Assembly (NCBI RefSeq): GCF_963853665.1
Contig: NZ_OY970459.1
Span: 5,239,300-5,303,299 of the forward strand
Reading direction: 5' to 3'
From: Mycobacterium decipiens
Lineage (GTDB): Bacteria; Actinomycetota; Actinomycetes; Mycobacteriales; Mycobacteriaceae
Length of the DNA stretch: 64,000 nt
The translations under genes were made by a program, and so were the position numbers. Shown piece by piece: positions 17,662 through 25,966 of this stretch (its first letter is position 1; each line of letters starts with the position of its first letter). The notes under the pieces are model-generated. The model worked only from the letters and a program-made list of their open reading frames with translations. It was not told where the DNA came from and searched no databases.

Positions 17662-19872
17662 ATGGCGGCCGACTACGACAGGCTCTTCCGGCCGCATGAG
17701 GGTACGGAAGCTCCGGACGAGGCGGCGGCGCAGCCATTCTTTGACGCCGCCGCCTCGTTTCCGCCACCACCCGCGCCGGCCAACCCACCGAAGCCCAACG
17801 GCCAGACTCCGCCCCCGACGCCCGCCGACCTGTCGGAGCCATTCCTGTCCACCCCGCCACCCCCACCCCCACCTCCGCCTCCCCCGATGCCGATCGCCGG
17901 GGGAGAACCGGCCGCACCCGCGGCCGCCGCGGCCAGACCGCCGACACCCCCGATGCCGATCGGCGGACCTCCCCCCACCCCACCGGAGCCCCCGTCGGAA
18001 ACACCCGAACCCCCATCAACCGCGCAAGAAGCGCCGCCCAGCGAACCCACGCCCGCACCCAAGCCACCGGCGCCCCCCATGCCGATCGGCGGACCTCCAC
18101 CCGCACCACCCAAGCCTGCATCGGCACCACCGGAACCCCCTCATGCCGCACCCGAAGCACCGACCAGCGGGCCCGAACCGGCCGCACCCAAACCACCCAC
18201 GCGCCCGATGCCGATCGGTGGATCTCCACCCGCACCACCCGAATCCCCGTCGACACCACCCAAACCGCCGACACCCAGGATGCCAATCAGCGGGCCACAC
18301 CAAACCCCACCGACCGAACCGGAAGCGGCCCCGCGGATACCCACCCACGCGGCGCAGCAACCCCCACCGACCGAACCGGAAGCGGCCCCGCGGATACCCA
18401 CCCACGGTCCGCAGCAACCCCCGCGGACCGCACCCGAACCGCCCTGGGCAAAGATGCCAGCCGGTGGACGTCCGCCCGCCCCACCCAAACCCATCGCTCC
18501 CCCGGCCGAACCACCGAACCGGCCGCCACCCCAACACTCTCGACGCGCCCGCCGGGGCCACCGCTATCTCACGGATACCGACCAGAACGGCGGGAAAGTA
18601 GCAACCGGTCCATCCATTCAGGCGCGGCTGCGTGCCGAAGAAACATCCGGCGCGCCTCTCGCCGCCGGATCGGAACACTCGCCGGCGCCGCCGGAACAGG
18701 CGGGATCGCACCTGGCTCCGGCCACCCGACCCGCGCCGACCCAACCTCCCGCCGCGCCCCCGCCCGAACATGACAACGGTCGGCGTGCCAAGCGACGCGC
18801 CGACCGGGGCGTAGCGGCCCAACCTGCGGTGTCTCCACCCGAATCGGCGACGGCTGCAACCACCGGCGGACGTCGCCGCAAGCGCGCCGCGCCGGATGCC
18901 GATGCGACGGCGACACCCACCAAGCCGGCGGCCAAGGGGCCGAAGGTCAAGAAGGTGAAGCCACACAAGCCCAAGGCCACGAAGCCGCCCAAAGTGGTGT
19001 CGAAGCGCGGCTGGCGGCGTTGGGTGCATACGTTGACCCGAATCAACCCGGGCCTGTCACCCGACGAGAAGTACGAGCTGGACCTAAACGCCAGGGTGCG
19101 CCGCAATCCCCGCGGTTCCTATCAGATCGCGGTGCTCGGTCTCAAGGGTGGGGCCGGTAAGACGACCTTGACGGCGGCTCTGGGCTCGACATTGGCTCAG
19201 GTGCGGGCCGACCGGATCCTGGCGCTGGACGCGGATCCGGGTGCCGGCAACCTCGGCGATCGGGTGGGGCGCCAGTCGGCCGCGACCATCGCTGATGTGC
19301 TGGCGGAGAGGGAGTTGTCGCACTACAACGACATCCGCGCGCACACCAGCGTCAACGCGGTCAATCTGGAAGTGCTGCCAGCACAGGAGTACAGCTCGGC
19401 GCGCCGTGCGTTCAGCGAAGCCGACTGGCATTTCCTCGCCGATCCAGCATCGAGGTTTTACAGCCTGGTGTTGGCCGATTGTGGGGCCGGTTTCTTCGAC
19501 CCGCTGACCCGCGGCGTGCTGTCAACGGCGTCCGGGGTCGTGGTGGTGGCAAGCGTCTCGATCGACGGCGCACAGCAAGCCTCCGTCGCGCTGGAGTGGT
19601 TGCGCGGTAACGGCTACCACGATCTGGCGAGCCGCGCATGCGTGGTGATCAACCACATCATGCCGGGAGAACCGAATGTCGCAGTCAAAGACCTGGTGCG
19701 GCATTTCGAGCAACAAGTTCAACCCGGCCGGGTAGTCGTCATGCCGTGGGATAAGCACATCGCGGCCGGAACCGAGATTCGGCTCGACTTGCTCGATCCC
19801 ATCTATAGGCGCCGGGTCCTCGAATTGGCCGCGGCGCTTTCCGACGATTTCGAGAGGGCGGGACGTCGTTGA
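17662..19872 (+). CDS. espI: EspI, proline-rich ESX-1 regulator with MinD-like ATPase domain
   Basis: A 736-residue protein, longer than the M. tuberculosis one (666 aa as I recall) because of extra proline-rich sequence. Residues about 1-310 are Pro-rich with repeated PMPIGGPPP-type blocks and a 57-bp tandem duplication. A Lys-rich stretch follows (about 420-450), then a MinD/ParA-like ATPase domain with Walker A GLKGGAGKTT (493-502), ALDADPGAGNL and LADCGAGFFDP. In M. tuberculosis EspI down-regulates ESX-1 when ATP is low. The Shine-Dalgarno is GAGAGG. It overlaps eccD1 by 4 bp. Confidence 0.93.
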   Translation: MAADYDRLFRPHEGTEAPDEAAAQPFFDAAASFPPPPAPANPPKPNGQTPPPTPADLSEPFLSTPPPPPPPPPPPMPIAGGEPAAPAAAAARPPTPPMPIGGPPPTPPEPPSETPEPPSTAQEAPPSEPTPAPKPPAPPMPIGGPPPAPPKPASAPPEPPHAAPEAPTSGPEPAAPKPPTRPMPIGGSPPAPPESPSTPPKPPTPRMPISGPHQTPPTEPEAAPRIPTHAAQQPPPTEPEAAPRIPTHGPQQPPRTAPEPPWAKMPAGGRPPAPPKPIAPPAEPPNRPPPQHSRRARRGHRYLTDTDQNGGKVATGPSIQARLRAEETSGAPLAAGSEHSPAPPEQAGSHLAPATRPAPTQPPAAPPPEHDNGRRAKRRADRGVAAQPAVSPPESATAATTGGRRRKRAAPDADATATPTKPAAKGPKVKKVKPHKPKATKPPKVVSKRGWRRWVHTLTRINPGLSPDEKYELDLNARVRRNPRGSYQIAVLGLKGGAGKTTLTAALGSTLAQVRADRILALDADPGAGNLGDRVGRQSAATIADVLAERELSHYNDIRAHTSVNAVNLEVLPAQEYSSARRAFSEADWHFLADPASRFYSLVLADCGAGFFDPLTRGVLSTASGVVVVASVSIDGAQQASVALEWLRGNGYHDLASRACVVINHIMPGEPNVAVKDLVRHFEQQVQPGRVVVMPWDKHIAAGTEIRLDLLDPIYRRRVLELAAALSDDFERAGRR
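18307..18420 (+). repeat. 57-bp tandem duplication in espI
   Basis: Copies at about 18307-18363 and 18364-18420. The first about 43 bp of each are identical and encode PPTEPEAAPRIPTH. The 19-codon period keeps the frame, so it can change length without loss of function. Confidence 0.85.
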
Positions 19873-21404
19873 GCGCACCTGCTGTTGCCGCTGGTCCTAC
19901 CGCTGCGGGGGCAACCCCCGCCAAGCCTGCCACCACCCGGGTGACGATCCTCACCGGCAGACGGATGACCGACTTGGTGCTGCCGGCGGCGGTGCCGATG
20001 GAAACCTACATCGACGACACCGTCGCGGTGTTGGCCGAGACGTTGGAGGACACGCCGGCGGATGTCCTCGGCGGCTTTGACTTCTCCGCGCAGGGCGTCT
20101 GGGCGTTCGCCCGACCCGGATCCCCGCCGCTGCAGCTCGACCAGTCGCTCGATGACGCCGGGGTGGTCGACGGATCACTGCTGACCCTGGTGTCGGTAAG
20201 TCGCACCGAGCGCTACCGCCCCTTGGTTGAGGATGTCATCGACGCGATCGCGGTGCTTGACGAGTCACCCGAATTCGACCGCAAAGCACTGAATCGCTTT
20301 GTCGGCGTGGCGATCCCGGTCTTGACCGTGCCGGTCACCGCGATCGCGACGCGGGCGTGGTGGGAGACTGGGCGCGGCCTCTGGTGGCCGCTAGCGATCG
20401 GCATCCTGGGCATCGCTGCGCTGGTGGGTAGCTTCGTCGCAAAACGGTTCTACCGGACAGACCACCTCTCCGAGTGCCTGCTTGTCACGACGTACTTCCT
20501 CATCGCCACCTCCGCAGCGCTGGCCATACCGCTGCCGCGCGGGGTCACCGCGTTGGGGGCGCCGCAGATTGCCGGCGCCGCCACGGCCGTTCTGTTCTTG
20601 ACCTTGCTGGCGCGGGGCGGCCCTCGGAAACGCCATGAGTTGTCATCTTTTGCCGTGATCACGGCTATCGCGGTGATCGCGGCCGCCGTCGCCTTCGGCT
20701 ACGGATACCAGCACTGGGTCCCGGCGGGTGCGATCGCGTTCGGGCTGTTCATCGTGACGAACGCGGCCAAGTTGACCGTCGCGGTCGCCCGGATAGCCCT
20801 GCCGCCGATTCCGGTACCCGGAGAAACCGTGGACAACGAGGAATTGCTCGATCCCGTTGCGACCCCGGAGGCCACCAACGAAGAAACCCCGACCTGGCAG
20901 GCCATCATCGCGTCGGTGCCCGCGTCCGCGGCGCGGCTCACCGAGCGCAGCAAATTGGCAAAGCAACTTCTCATCGGATACGTCACGTCAGGCACCCTGA
21001 TACTGGCTGCCGGTGCCATCGCCGTCGTGGTGCGCGGACACTTCTTCGTGCACAGCCTGGTGGTGGCGGGCCTGATCACGATCGTCTGCGGCTTCCGCTC
21101 GCGGCTTTACGCCGAGCGCTGGTGTGCGTGGGCATTGCTGGCGGCTACCGTTGCCATTCCGACCGGCCTGACAGCCAGGCTCAGCGTCTGGTATCCGCAC
21201 TATGCCTGGCTGCTGTTGGCCATCTATCTCACGGTGGGCCTGGTTGCGCTGGTGGTCGTCGGGTCGATGGCCCAGGTTCGCCGTGTTTCACCGGTAGTGA
21301 AGCGGATTCTGGAATTGTTCGACGGCGCAATGGTCGCGGCAATCATTCCCTTGTTACTGTGGATCACCGGCGTGTACGACGCGGTCCGCAATATCCGCTT
21401 CTGA
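19869..21404 (+). CDS. eccD1: EccD1, ESX-1 polytopic membrane channel component
   Basis: A 511-residue integral membrane component. Residues about 15-110 form the ubiquitin-like cytosolic domain (RVTILTGRRMTDLVLPAAVP; DDAGVVDGSLLTLVSV). Eleven or so hydrophobic helices follow from about 140 to the end. EccD dimers line the type VII membrane complex. The start is TTG at 19869, overlapping the espI stop by 4 bp, as in M. tuberculosis. Confidence 0.95.
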   Translation: MSAPAVAAGPTAAGATPAKPATTRVTILTGRRMTDLVLPAAVPMETYIDDTVAVLAETLEDTPADVLGGFDFSAQGVWAFARPGSPPLQLDQSLDDAGVVDGSLLTLVSVSRTERYRPLVEDVIDAIAVLDESPEFDRKALNRFVGVAIPVLTVPVTAIATRAWWETGRGLWWPLAIGILGIAALVGSFVAKRFYRTDHLSECLLVTTYFLIATSAALAIPLPRGVTALGAPQIAGAATAVLFLTLLARGGPRKRHELSSFAVITAIAVIAAAVAFGYGYQHWVPAGAIAFGLFIVTNAAKLTVAVARIALPPIPVPGETVDNEELLDPVATPEATNEETPTWQAIIASVPASAARLTERSKLAKQLLIGYVTSGTLILAAGAIAVVVRGHFFVHSLVVAGLITIVCGFRSRLYAERWCAWALLAATVAIPTGLTARLSVWYPHYAWLLLAIYLTVGLVALVVVGSMAQVRRVSPVVKRILELFDGAMVAAIIPLLLWITGVYDAVRNIRF

Positions 21405-21504
21405 GCCGAGCCGGCGAGAGCACGCGGCCACAAATTGCCGCAATTGCGCCGTGATACGTCCGGTAAAATTTGCTCGATGGCAAAACTATCTAGGAGATCC
21501 GGCA

Positions 21505-22344
21505 ATGGCTGAACCACTGGCCGTCGATCCCACCGGCCTGACCGCGGCGGCCGCCAAACTGGCCAGCCTCGTCTTTCCGCAGCCGCCGACGCCGATCGCC
21601 GCGGCCGGAACGGATTCGGTGTCGGCGGCGATCAACGAGACGATGCCCAACATCGAATCGCTGGTCGGTGACGGGCTACCTGGCGTGAAGGCCGCCCTCG
21701 CACGAACAGCGTCCAACATGACCGCGGCGGCTGACGTATACACGAAGACCGACCAGTCGCTGGGCTCAACTTTGAGCCAGTACGCATTCGGCTCGGCTGA
21801 CGAGGGTCTGGCCAGCGTCGCGTCGGTCGGTACCGCAAGTCAGTTCGTCCAGGCGATGAGCACCCCCCTGCAGCAGGTCGTACCCCAGGTCGGTGCGACC
21901 GCCGCCGCGCTGGCGCCGCGCGTGGTTGCGACGGTGCCGCAGCTCGTTCAATTGGCTCCGCAGGCCGCTCAGATGGCCCAGACCGCATCCCCCATCGCAC
22001 AGACGGTCAGCCAAACCGCGCAACAGGCCGCCCAGAGCGCTCAGAGCGGCGGCGGTGCGATGCCGGCACAGCTGGCCAGCGCGGAGAAGCCGGCCGACCA
22101 ACAAGCCGAAGCGCAGCTAGTCGACGACGCAAAGAAGGACGACCAGGGCGACAAGGACGACGAGCAGCAGGCCGAGACCGTCGCCGCGGTAGTAGACGAA
22201 GGTGCGGGCGCATCACCGAGCCAGCAGCCGGGCCGGGGCGTTCCCGCACAGGCCATGGACACCGGTGGCGGTGCCCGCCCGTCGGCGGGTCCGTCGGCGG
22301 CTCCAGTCGAACCGGCGCCGCGCTCCACGCCCACAACTCTGTAG
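21505..22344 (+). CDS. espJ: EspJ, ESX-1 secretion-associated protein
   Basis: A 279-residue Ala/Gln-rich substrate-like protein. The N-terminal 100 residues are helical and Esx/PE-like (MAEPLAVDPTGLTAAAAKLA; VKAALARTASNMTAAADVY). A Gln-rich middle (AQMAQTASPIAQTVSQTA) and a low-complexity acidic then proline-rich tail follow. EspJ is an ESX-1 substrate reported to be phosphorylated in M. tuberculosis. ATCTAGGAGATC precedes the ATG. It is last on this strand; the next intact genes run the other way. Confidence 0.92.
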   Translation: MAEPLAVDPTGLTAAAAKLASLVFPQPPTPIAAAGTDSVSAAINETMPNIESLVGDGLPGVKAALARTASNMTAAADVYTKTDQSLGSTLSQYAFGSADEGLASVASVGTASQFVQAMSTPLQQVVPQVGATAAALAPRVVATVPQLVQLAPQAAQMAQTASPIAQTVSQTAQQAAQSAQSGGGAMPAQLASAEKPADQQAEAQLVDDAKKDDQGDKDDEQQAETVAAVVDEGAGASPSQQPGRGVPAQAMDTGGGARPSAGPSAAPVEPAPRSTPTTL

Positions 22345-22368
22345 CCCGGGTCAGCCCGCGACACGGCG

Positions 22369-22860
22369 CTAGGGCGTGCGATTCTCCGACTTGATCATCC
22401 AAGCGAGCTTTTCTAGCGTGTCGATGATCTCGTGTAGCAGATCGGAGGTGCTGGAGTCCTCGGCGTCGACGGCATCGTGGACCGACCGGATCGTGTTCAC
22501 TGTCGGGTAGACGCGCGTGGTGATCAACGCCACGACGTCCCCGGTGTACTGCTCGCCCGCCGGGAACTGCGGCCGGCTGGTGCAGGCCGCGATCGTGTCC
22601 GATTGCCCATCCGGGATGGCGTCGAGGGCCCGGAGCCGGCGACCTTGTCGCTGGCCTCACGCGCTGCCTCGACGAGCTCATCCAGCTGCAGGTGCAGGTC
22701 TTGCGAAGTTGGCTCCGACGACGTTGCAGTGGGCCTGTTTGCCCTGCAGATGCAGTTCAATGACGTCCACCAGCGCCCGCTGCAGGTAGCCGGCGAGGTC
22801 TGGGGAGTCCCGGAAGCTACCCCTCGCCGTCTCCGCTCGACGGCTAACCCGCCCATCGGC
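22369..22860 (-). pseudogene. Dps-like (starvation/ferritin-type) gene remnant with two frameshifts
   Basis: Minus-strand frames joined in order give a Dps-like protein: DLAGYLQRALVDVIELHLQG, KQAHCNVVGANF, then (shift) DLHLQLDELVEAAREASDKV, then (shift) RLRALDAIPDGQSDTIAA, AGEQYTGDVVALITTRVY and a C-terminus DTLEKLAWMIKSENRT before TAG. This follows the Dps pattern of an H-x-N-V-x-G ferroxidase helix, then LHxxLDEL, then AER-type residues. One extra base lies near 22701-22707 and about four bases are missing near 22636-22641. No start codon is visible at the 5' side, where espK ends. Dps normally protects DNA and stores iron; this copy cannot make a full protein. Confidence 0.72.
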
Positions 22861-22882
22861 GCGAGCCTGCGGCTGCCCCGGT

Positions 22883-24094
22883 TCAGGATGCGGCGGCCAG
22901 GGCCCTGTCCAGTAGCCCGCTGACGTATTGCCAGTACAACCAGTCGGCGACGGCCGGACGCTGGACGCCCGGTTCGGTCGCACTGTGCGCCTGGTGCAGG
23001 GCAATCTCCTGCGAGTGTGCCGCGTAAGCGCGGAACGCCCGCAGATGGGCCGCCTCACGCCCGGTAGCGGTGCTGGTCATCGGCTTCATCAGCTCGAACC
23101 ACAGCATGTGCCGCTCGTCGGCCGGTGGATTGGCATCAACCGGCGCTGGTGGCAGCAGATCGAGCAACCGCTGATCGGTTGTGTCGGCCAACTGAGCCGC
23201 CGCCGAGGGGTCAACGACCTCCAGCCGCGACCGGCCCGTCATTTTGCCGCTCTCCGGGATGTCATCCGGTTCCAGCACAATCTTTGCCGCACCTGGATCG
23301 GAATTGGCCAACTGCTCCGCGGTGCCGATGACCGCACGCAGCGTCATGTCGTGGAAGGCCGCCCAGGCCTGCACGGCCAACACCGGATAGGTGGCACAGC
23401 GTGCAATTTCGTCGACCGGGATCGCGTGATCGCCGCTGGCCAGGTACACCTTGTTCGGCAATTCGATCCCGTCCGGGATGTAGGCCAGCCCGTAGCTGTT
23501 GGCGACAACAATGGAACCGTCCGTAGTCACCGCGGTAATCCAGAAGAACCCGTAGTCACCCTCGTTGACGTTGTCGGGCGCGTTGAGCGCCGCCGCGATG
23601 CGTCGCGCCAACCGCAGCGCATCGCTCCCGCCGCGCCGGCGAGCGGTGGAAGCCGTGGCGGCGTCGCGCGCGGCCCGAGCCGCCGACACGGGGATCGACG
23701 ACACCGGCATGGCATCGTCCGCAGAATCGGTGCGATCGGGTCTGTCGGTGTGATCGGTCGACGCCGGGCGGGCGGGAGGTGCCGTCCGTGCCGAGGCCGC
23801 CCGGGTGCTCGGCGCCGCCGCCTTGTCCGACGCTCCCAACGGCGCCCGCCCGGTCGCGGCACGTGATCCCGCGCCTGAGGCAGCAGCGGCCGGGCTGGCG
23901 CTCGAACCCGAGCCCGCTCCCATGGCGGCACTGCTCGGCGCAGCGCCCGCCATCCGTCCTCCTGCGACCCCGGATGCTGCCGCCGGCGCCACCGCGGCTG
24001 ACGAGTCGTCCGCATGACCCGGCCCGGCCTGCGTTCCCCCGCCCGCGTGCTGGCCCGGCGCACCGGGCTGCTCCCCCAACGCAGCAGGTTTCAC
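22883..24094 (-). CDS. espK: EspK C-terminal part (downstream of a frameshift)
   Basis: 403 codons corresponding to the C-terminal half of EspK: an Ala/Pro/Ser-rich linker (about 1-150), then a globular domain ([58 protein letters not shown]) ending in an [17 protein letters not shown] helix. In M. tuberculosis this is one 729-residue protein with the part encoded at 24091-25155. Here the C run at 24111-24114 appears one base short, so the upstream frame ends at TGA 24091-24093. A GTG at 24092-24094 overlaps that stop, so reinitiation could yield this fragment. No Shine-Dalgarno was identified. It may instead be non-functional. Confidence 0.75.
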   Translation of the reverse strand: MKPAALGEQPGAPGQHAGGGTQAGPGHADDSSAAVAPAAASGVAGGRMAGAAPSSAAMGAGSGSSASPAAAASGAGSRAATGRAPLGASDKAAAPSTRAASARTAPPARPASTDHTDRPDRTDSADDAMPVSSIPVSAARAARDAATASTARRRGGSDALRLARRIAAALNAPDNVNEGDYGFFWITAVTTDGSIVVANSYGLAYIPDGIELPNKVYLASGDHAIPVDEIARCATYPVLAVQAWAAFHDMTLRAVIGTAEQLANSDPGAAKIVLEPDDIPESGKMTGRSRLEVVDPSAAAQLADTTDQRLLDLLPPAPVDANPPADERHMLWFELMKPMTSTATGREAAHLRAFRAYAAHSQEIALHQAHSATEPGVQRPAVADWLYWQYVSGLLDRALAAAS

Positions 24095-25155
24095 GTGCGG
24101 TGCCGGCTCGCCCCTGGAGTTCCCGGCGTCCCCGGATCTGACGGACCGGGAGTGGCTGGCGATACCGGCGCCGGCGCCGGCGCTGGAGCCGGTCCCGGAG
24201 CCGGCTGCGGTTGAGGAGCGGGAGCTGGAGTGGCGGGTGTGGCCGGAGTCGCCGGTGTGACCGGGGCGACGGGAGGTGCGACCGGCGCGACCGGCGTCGG
24301 CTTGTCCGGGGTGCCCGGCTTCACCGGAGCTACCGGATTCACCGGGGTCACCGGGGTCACCGGGGTCACCGGGGTCACCGGGGTCACTGGGGTCACGGGG
24401 GTGACCGGAGTTCCCGGAGTCACCGGCATGCCTGGGGTGACCGGAGCGCCGGGCGTTGGTGTGATCGGAGTTACCGGCGCGCCCGGGATGGGCGTGATGG
24501 GGGTCCCCGGGGTTCCCGGGGTTCCCGGGGTTCCCGGGGTTCCCGGGGTTCCCGGGGTGATCGGCCTACCCGGGGATGGCGTCACCAACGTAGGTACGTC
24601 TGGCGGCGGTGGTGACTTCTGGTGCAGCAGATCCTCGAGAGCGTTCTTCGGCGGTTTCCAGTTCTTAGATTCCAGCACCCGTTCGGCGGTCTCGGCGACC
24701 AGGCTGGCATTGGCTCCATGCGTAGCCCTGACCAATGAATTGATGGCGTTAACTCGTTCGTCGGCATCCAAGTTTGGATCATTCTCGAGAATGTCGATCT
24801 CTCTTTGAGCGCCATCCACATTGGTGCCAATGTCGGATTTAGCCTGTTCAATCAACCCGGCAACATGCCGGTGCCAGGTAATCACGGTCGCCAGGTAATC
24901 TTGCAGCGTCATCAATTGAGTGATGTTTGCACCCAACGCGCCGTTGGCGGCATTCGCGGCACCGCCGGACCAAATGCCGCCTTCAAAGACATGGCCCTTC
25001 TGCTGGTGGCAGGTGTCCAATACGTCGGTAACCCGCTGCAAAACCTGGTTATATTCCTGAGCCCGGTCATACAAGGTGTCCTCATTGGCTTCCACCCACC
25101 CGCCTGGGTCCAGCATCTGCCTGGCGTAGTTGCCCGTCGGCTTCAAAATGCTCAT
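24091..25155 (-). CDS. espK: EspK N-terminal part (truncated by frameshift)
   Basis: 354 residues. The N-terminal about 190 residues form the EspK helical domain ([57 protein letters not shown]), PPE/WxG-like and used for ESX-1 targeting. A long PGTP/PVTP repeat region follows, then the frame is lost at 24111-24114 and ends ASRHRT-stop. The bases just past the break read through into the EspK continuation in the +1 frame, so this is a one-base deletion in a homopolymer rather than a different gene. EspK interacts with EspB and EccCb1 in M. marinum. A sequencing error in the C run is the main alternative. Confidence 0.78.
   Translation of the reverse strand: MSILKPTGNYARQMLDPGGWVEANEDTLYDRAQEYNQVLQRVTDVLDTCHQQKGHVFEGGIWSGGAANAANGALGANITQLMTLQDYLATVITWHRHVAGLIEQAKSDIGTNVDGAQREIDILENDPNLDADERVNAINSLVRATHGANASLVAETAERVLESKNWKPPKNALEDLLHQKSPPPPDVPTLVTPSPGRPITPGTPGTPGTPGTPGTPGTPITPIPGAPVTPITPTPGAPVTPGMPVTPGTPVTPVTPVTPVTPVTPVTPVTPVNPVAPVKPGTPDKPTPVAPVAPPVAPVTPATPATPATPAPAPQPQPAPGPAPAPAPAPVSPATPGPSDPGTPGTPGASRHRT
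24340..24402 (-). repeat. Seven 9-bp tandem repeats in espK (PVT units)
   Basis: Plus-strand unit CACCGGGGT, five perfect copies and two near copies, coding for repeated Pro-Val-Thr on the minus strand. In-frame slippage would change linker length by three residues. Confidence 0.9.
24502..24555 (-). repeat. Six 9-bp tandem repeats in espK (PGT units)
   Basis: Plus-strand unit GGTTCCCGG, five perfect copies preceded by one variant, coding for repeated Pro-Gly-Thr on the minus strand. It is separate from the array at 24340-24402. Confidence 0.9.
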
Positions 25156-25618
25156 CGCCTACTGCCCTCCCCGAGCGGCCAAACCGCCTCGCTTACGCCT
25201 GTCCGGTGGGCCTCACGCAGTTCACGCCTGTCTTGGCTCGGCGCGCACAATGCACCGCTCGGGCCATCAGTCGGGTGGTTACCCCGCTTACGTTGGCCCG
25301 GTTGCCGCGAGGGGCGCTCGATCGTACCGGACGTCATAGCTAACAAGCCTAACCGACGTTAAGACCCGCTAGCTGCGCCAAAATTGGGCGACCAAGGCAC
25401 CCATCGGACCCGACCGAAACCGTGTCAAACACGTTGACAATGCGCGCTAACGCCGAGCGTTATCTTGCGCAGGGTTGACCCCCACTGGGGCCCTGGGATC
25501 GCCCTGTGGGCTCGCTAATGCGGTCTCGCTGCCCAAACAGCGGGCATACCGCAACGTCACTGGAAATTGCGCGTTACGCGCTCATTCGGCGCGAATTCGC
25601 TACCCCGCAACGATGCGT
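25156..25618. other. Intergenic region espL to espK
   Basis: About 463 bp upstream of espK and downstream of espL, both on the minus strand. I see no gene. It contains an inverted repeat TGTCAA-N5-TTGACA at 25423-25439 that could be an operator or a pair of -35 elements; otherwise nothing assignable. It should contain the espK promoter. Confidence 0.5.
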
Positions 25619-25966
25619 TTACGCCATTCCTTCGTTCATCGTGCGGGACATGGCCGATAGCGCCGCGGTCAGCTGCTCTCCCGCCACGTCGTTGTACGCG
25701 GATGCCGCGGTCTGCGCGTTGCGCAGCGCCTCGTTGACCCGCTGGCCCACGACTTCGGCGCCCAACTTCTTCAACAGGCCATCCTCGATACGCAGGCCGG
25801 TGAGCCACTGGTGGCCGTTGATCGTCACCTCGACGGTCTCGGTTTCGTCCGTGGCCCGGAAGGAGCCGTTGTTCATCTGATTGAGCGTCCCGTCCAGGGC
25901 CGACTGAAACCGCGCCGCGAGCGTCAACGCCTGGGCGACATGCGGATCCAACTCATCCATGCTCAC
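25619..25966 (-). CDS. espL: EspL, ESX-1 accessory protein (YbaB-like)
   Basis: A 115-residue cytosolic protein with a YbaB/EbfC-like fold (TVEVTINGHQWLTGLRIEDG; LLKKLGAEVVGQRVNEALRN). In M. tuberculosis EspL stabilises EspE, EspF and EspH and is needed for ESX-1 secretion. The start is GTG at 25966, overlapping the espB stop (GTGA), so translation is probably coupled to espB. Confidence 0.92.
   Translation of the reverse strand: MSMDELDPHVAQALTLAARFQSALDGTLNQMNNGSFRATDETETVEVTINGHQWLTGLRIEDGLLKKLGAEVVGQRVNEALRNAQTAASAYNDVAGEQLTAALSAMSRTMNEGMA

Noticed and set aside
24088..24100. parS-like sequence in espK
   Set aside because: Only the left part (GTTTCACGTG) matches; the right half of the palindrome is missing.
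24230..24808. Plus-strand collagen-like frame with repeated Gly-Val-Thr
   Set aside because: It is the mirror image of the Pro-Val-Thr repeats of espK; the EspK helical domain continues on the minus strand.
25482..25618. Small plus-strand frames in the espL-espK gap
   Set aside because: No start with a ribosome site and no recognisable peptide.
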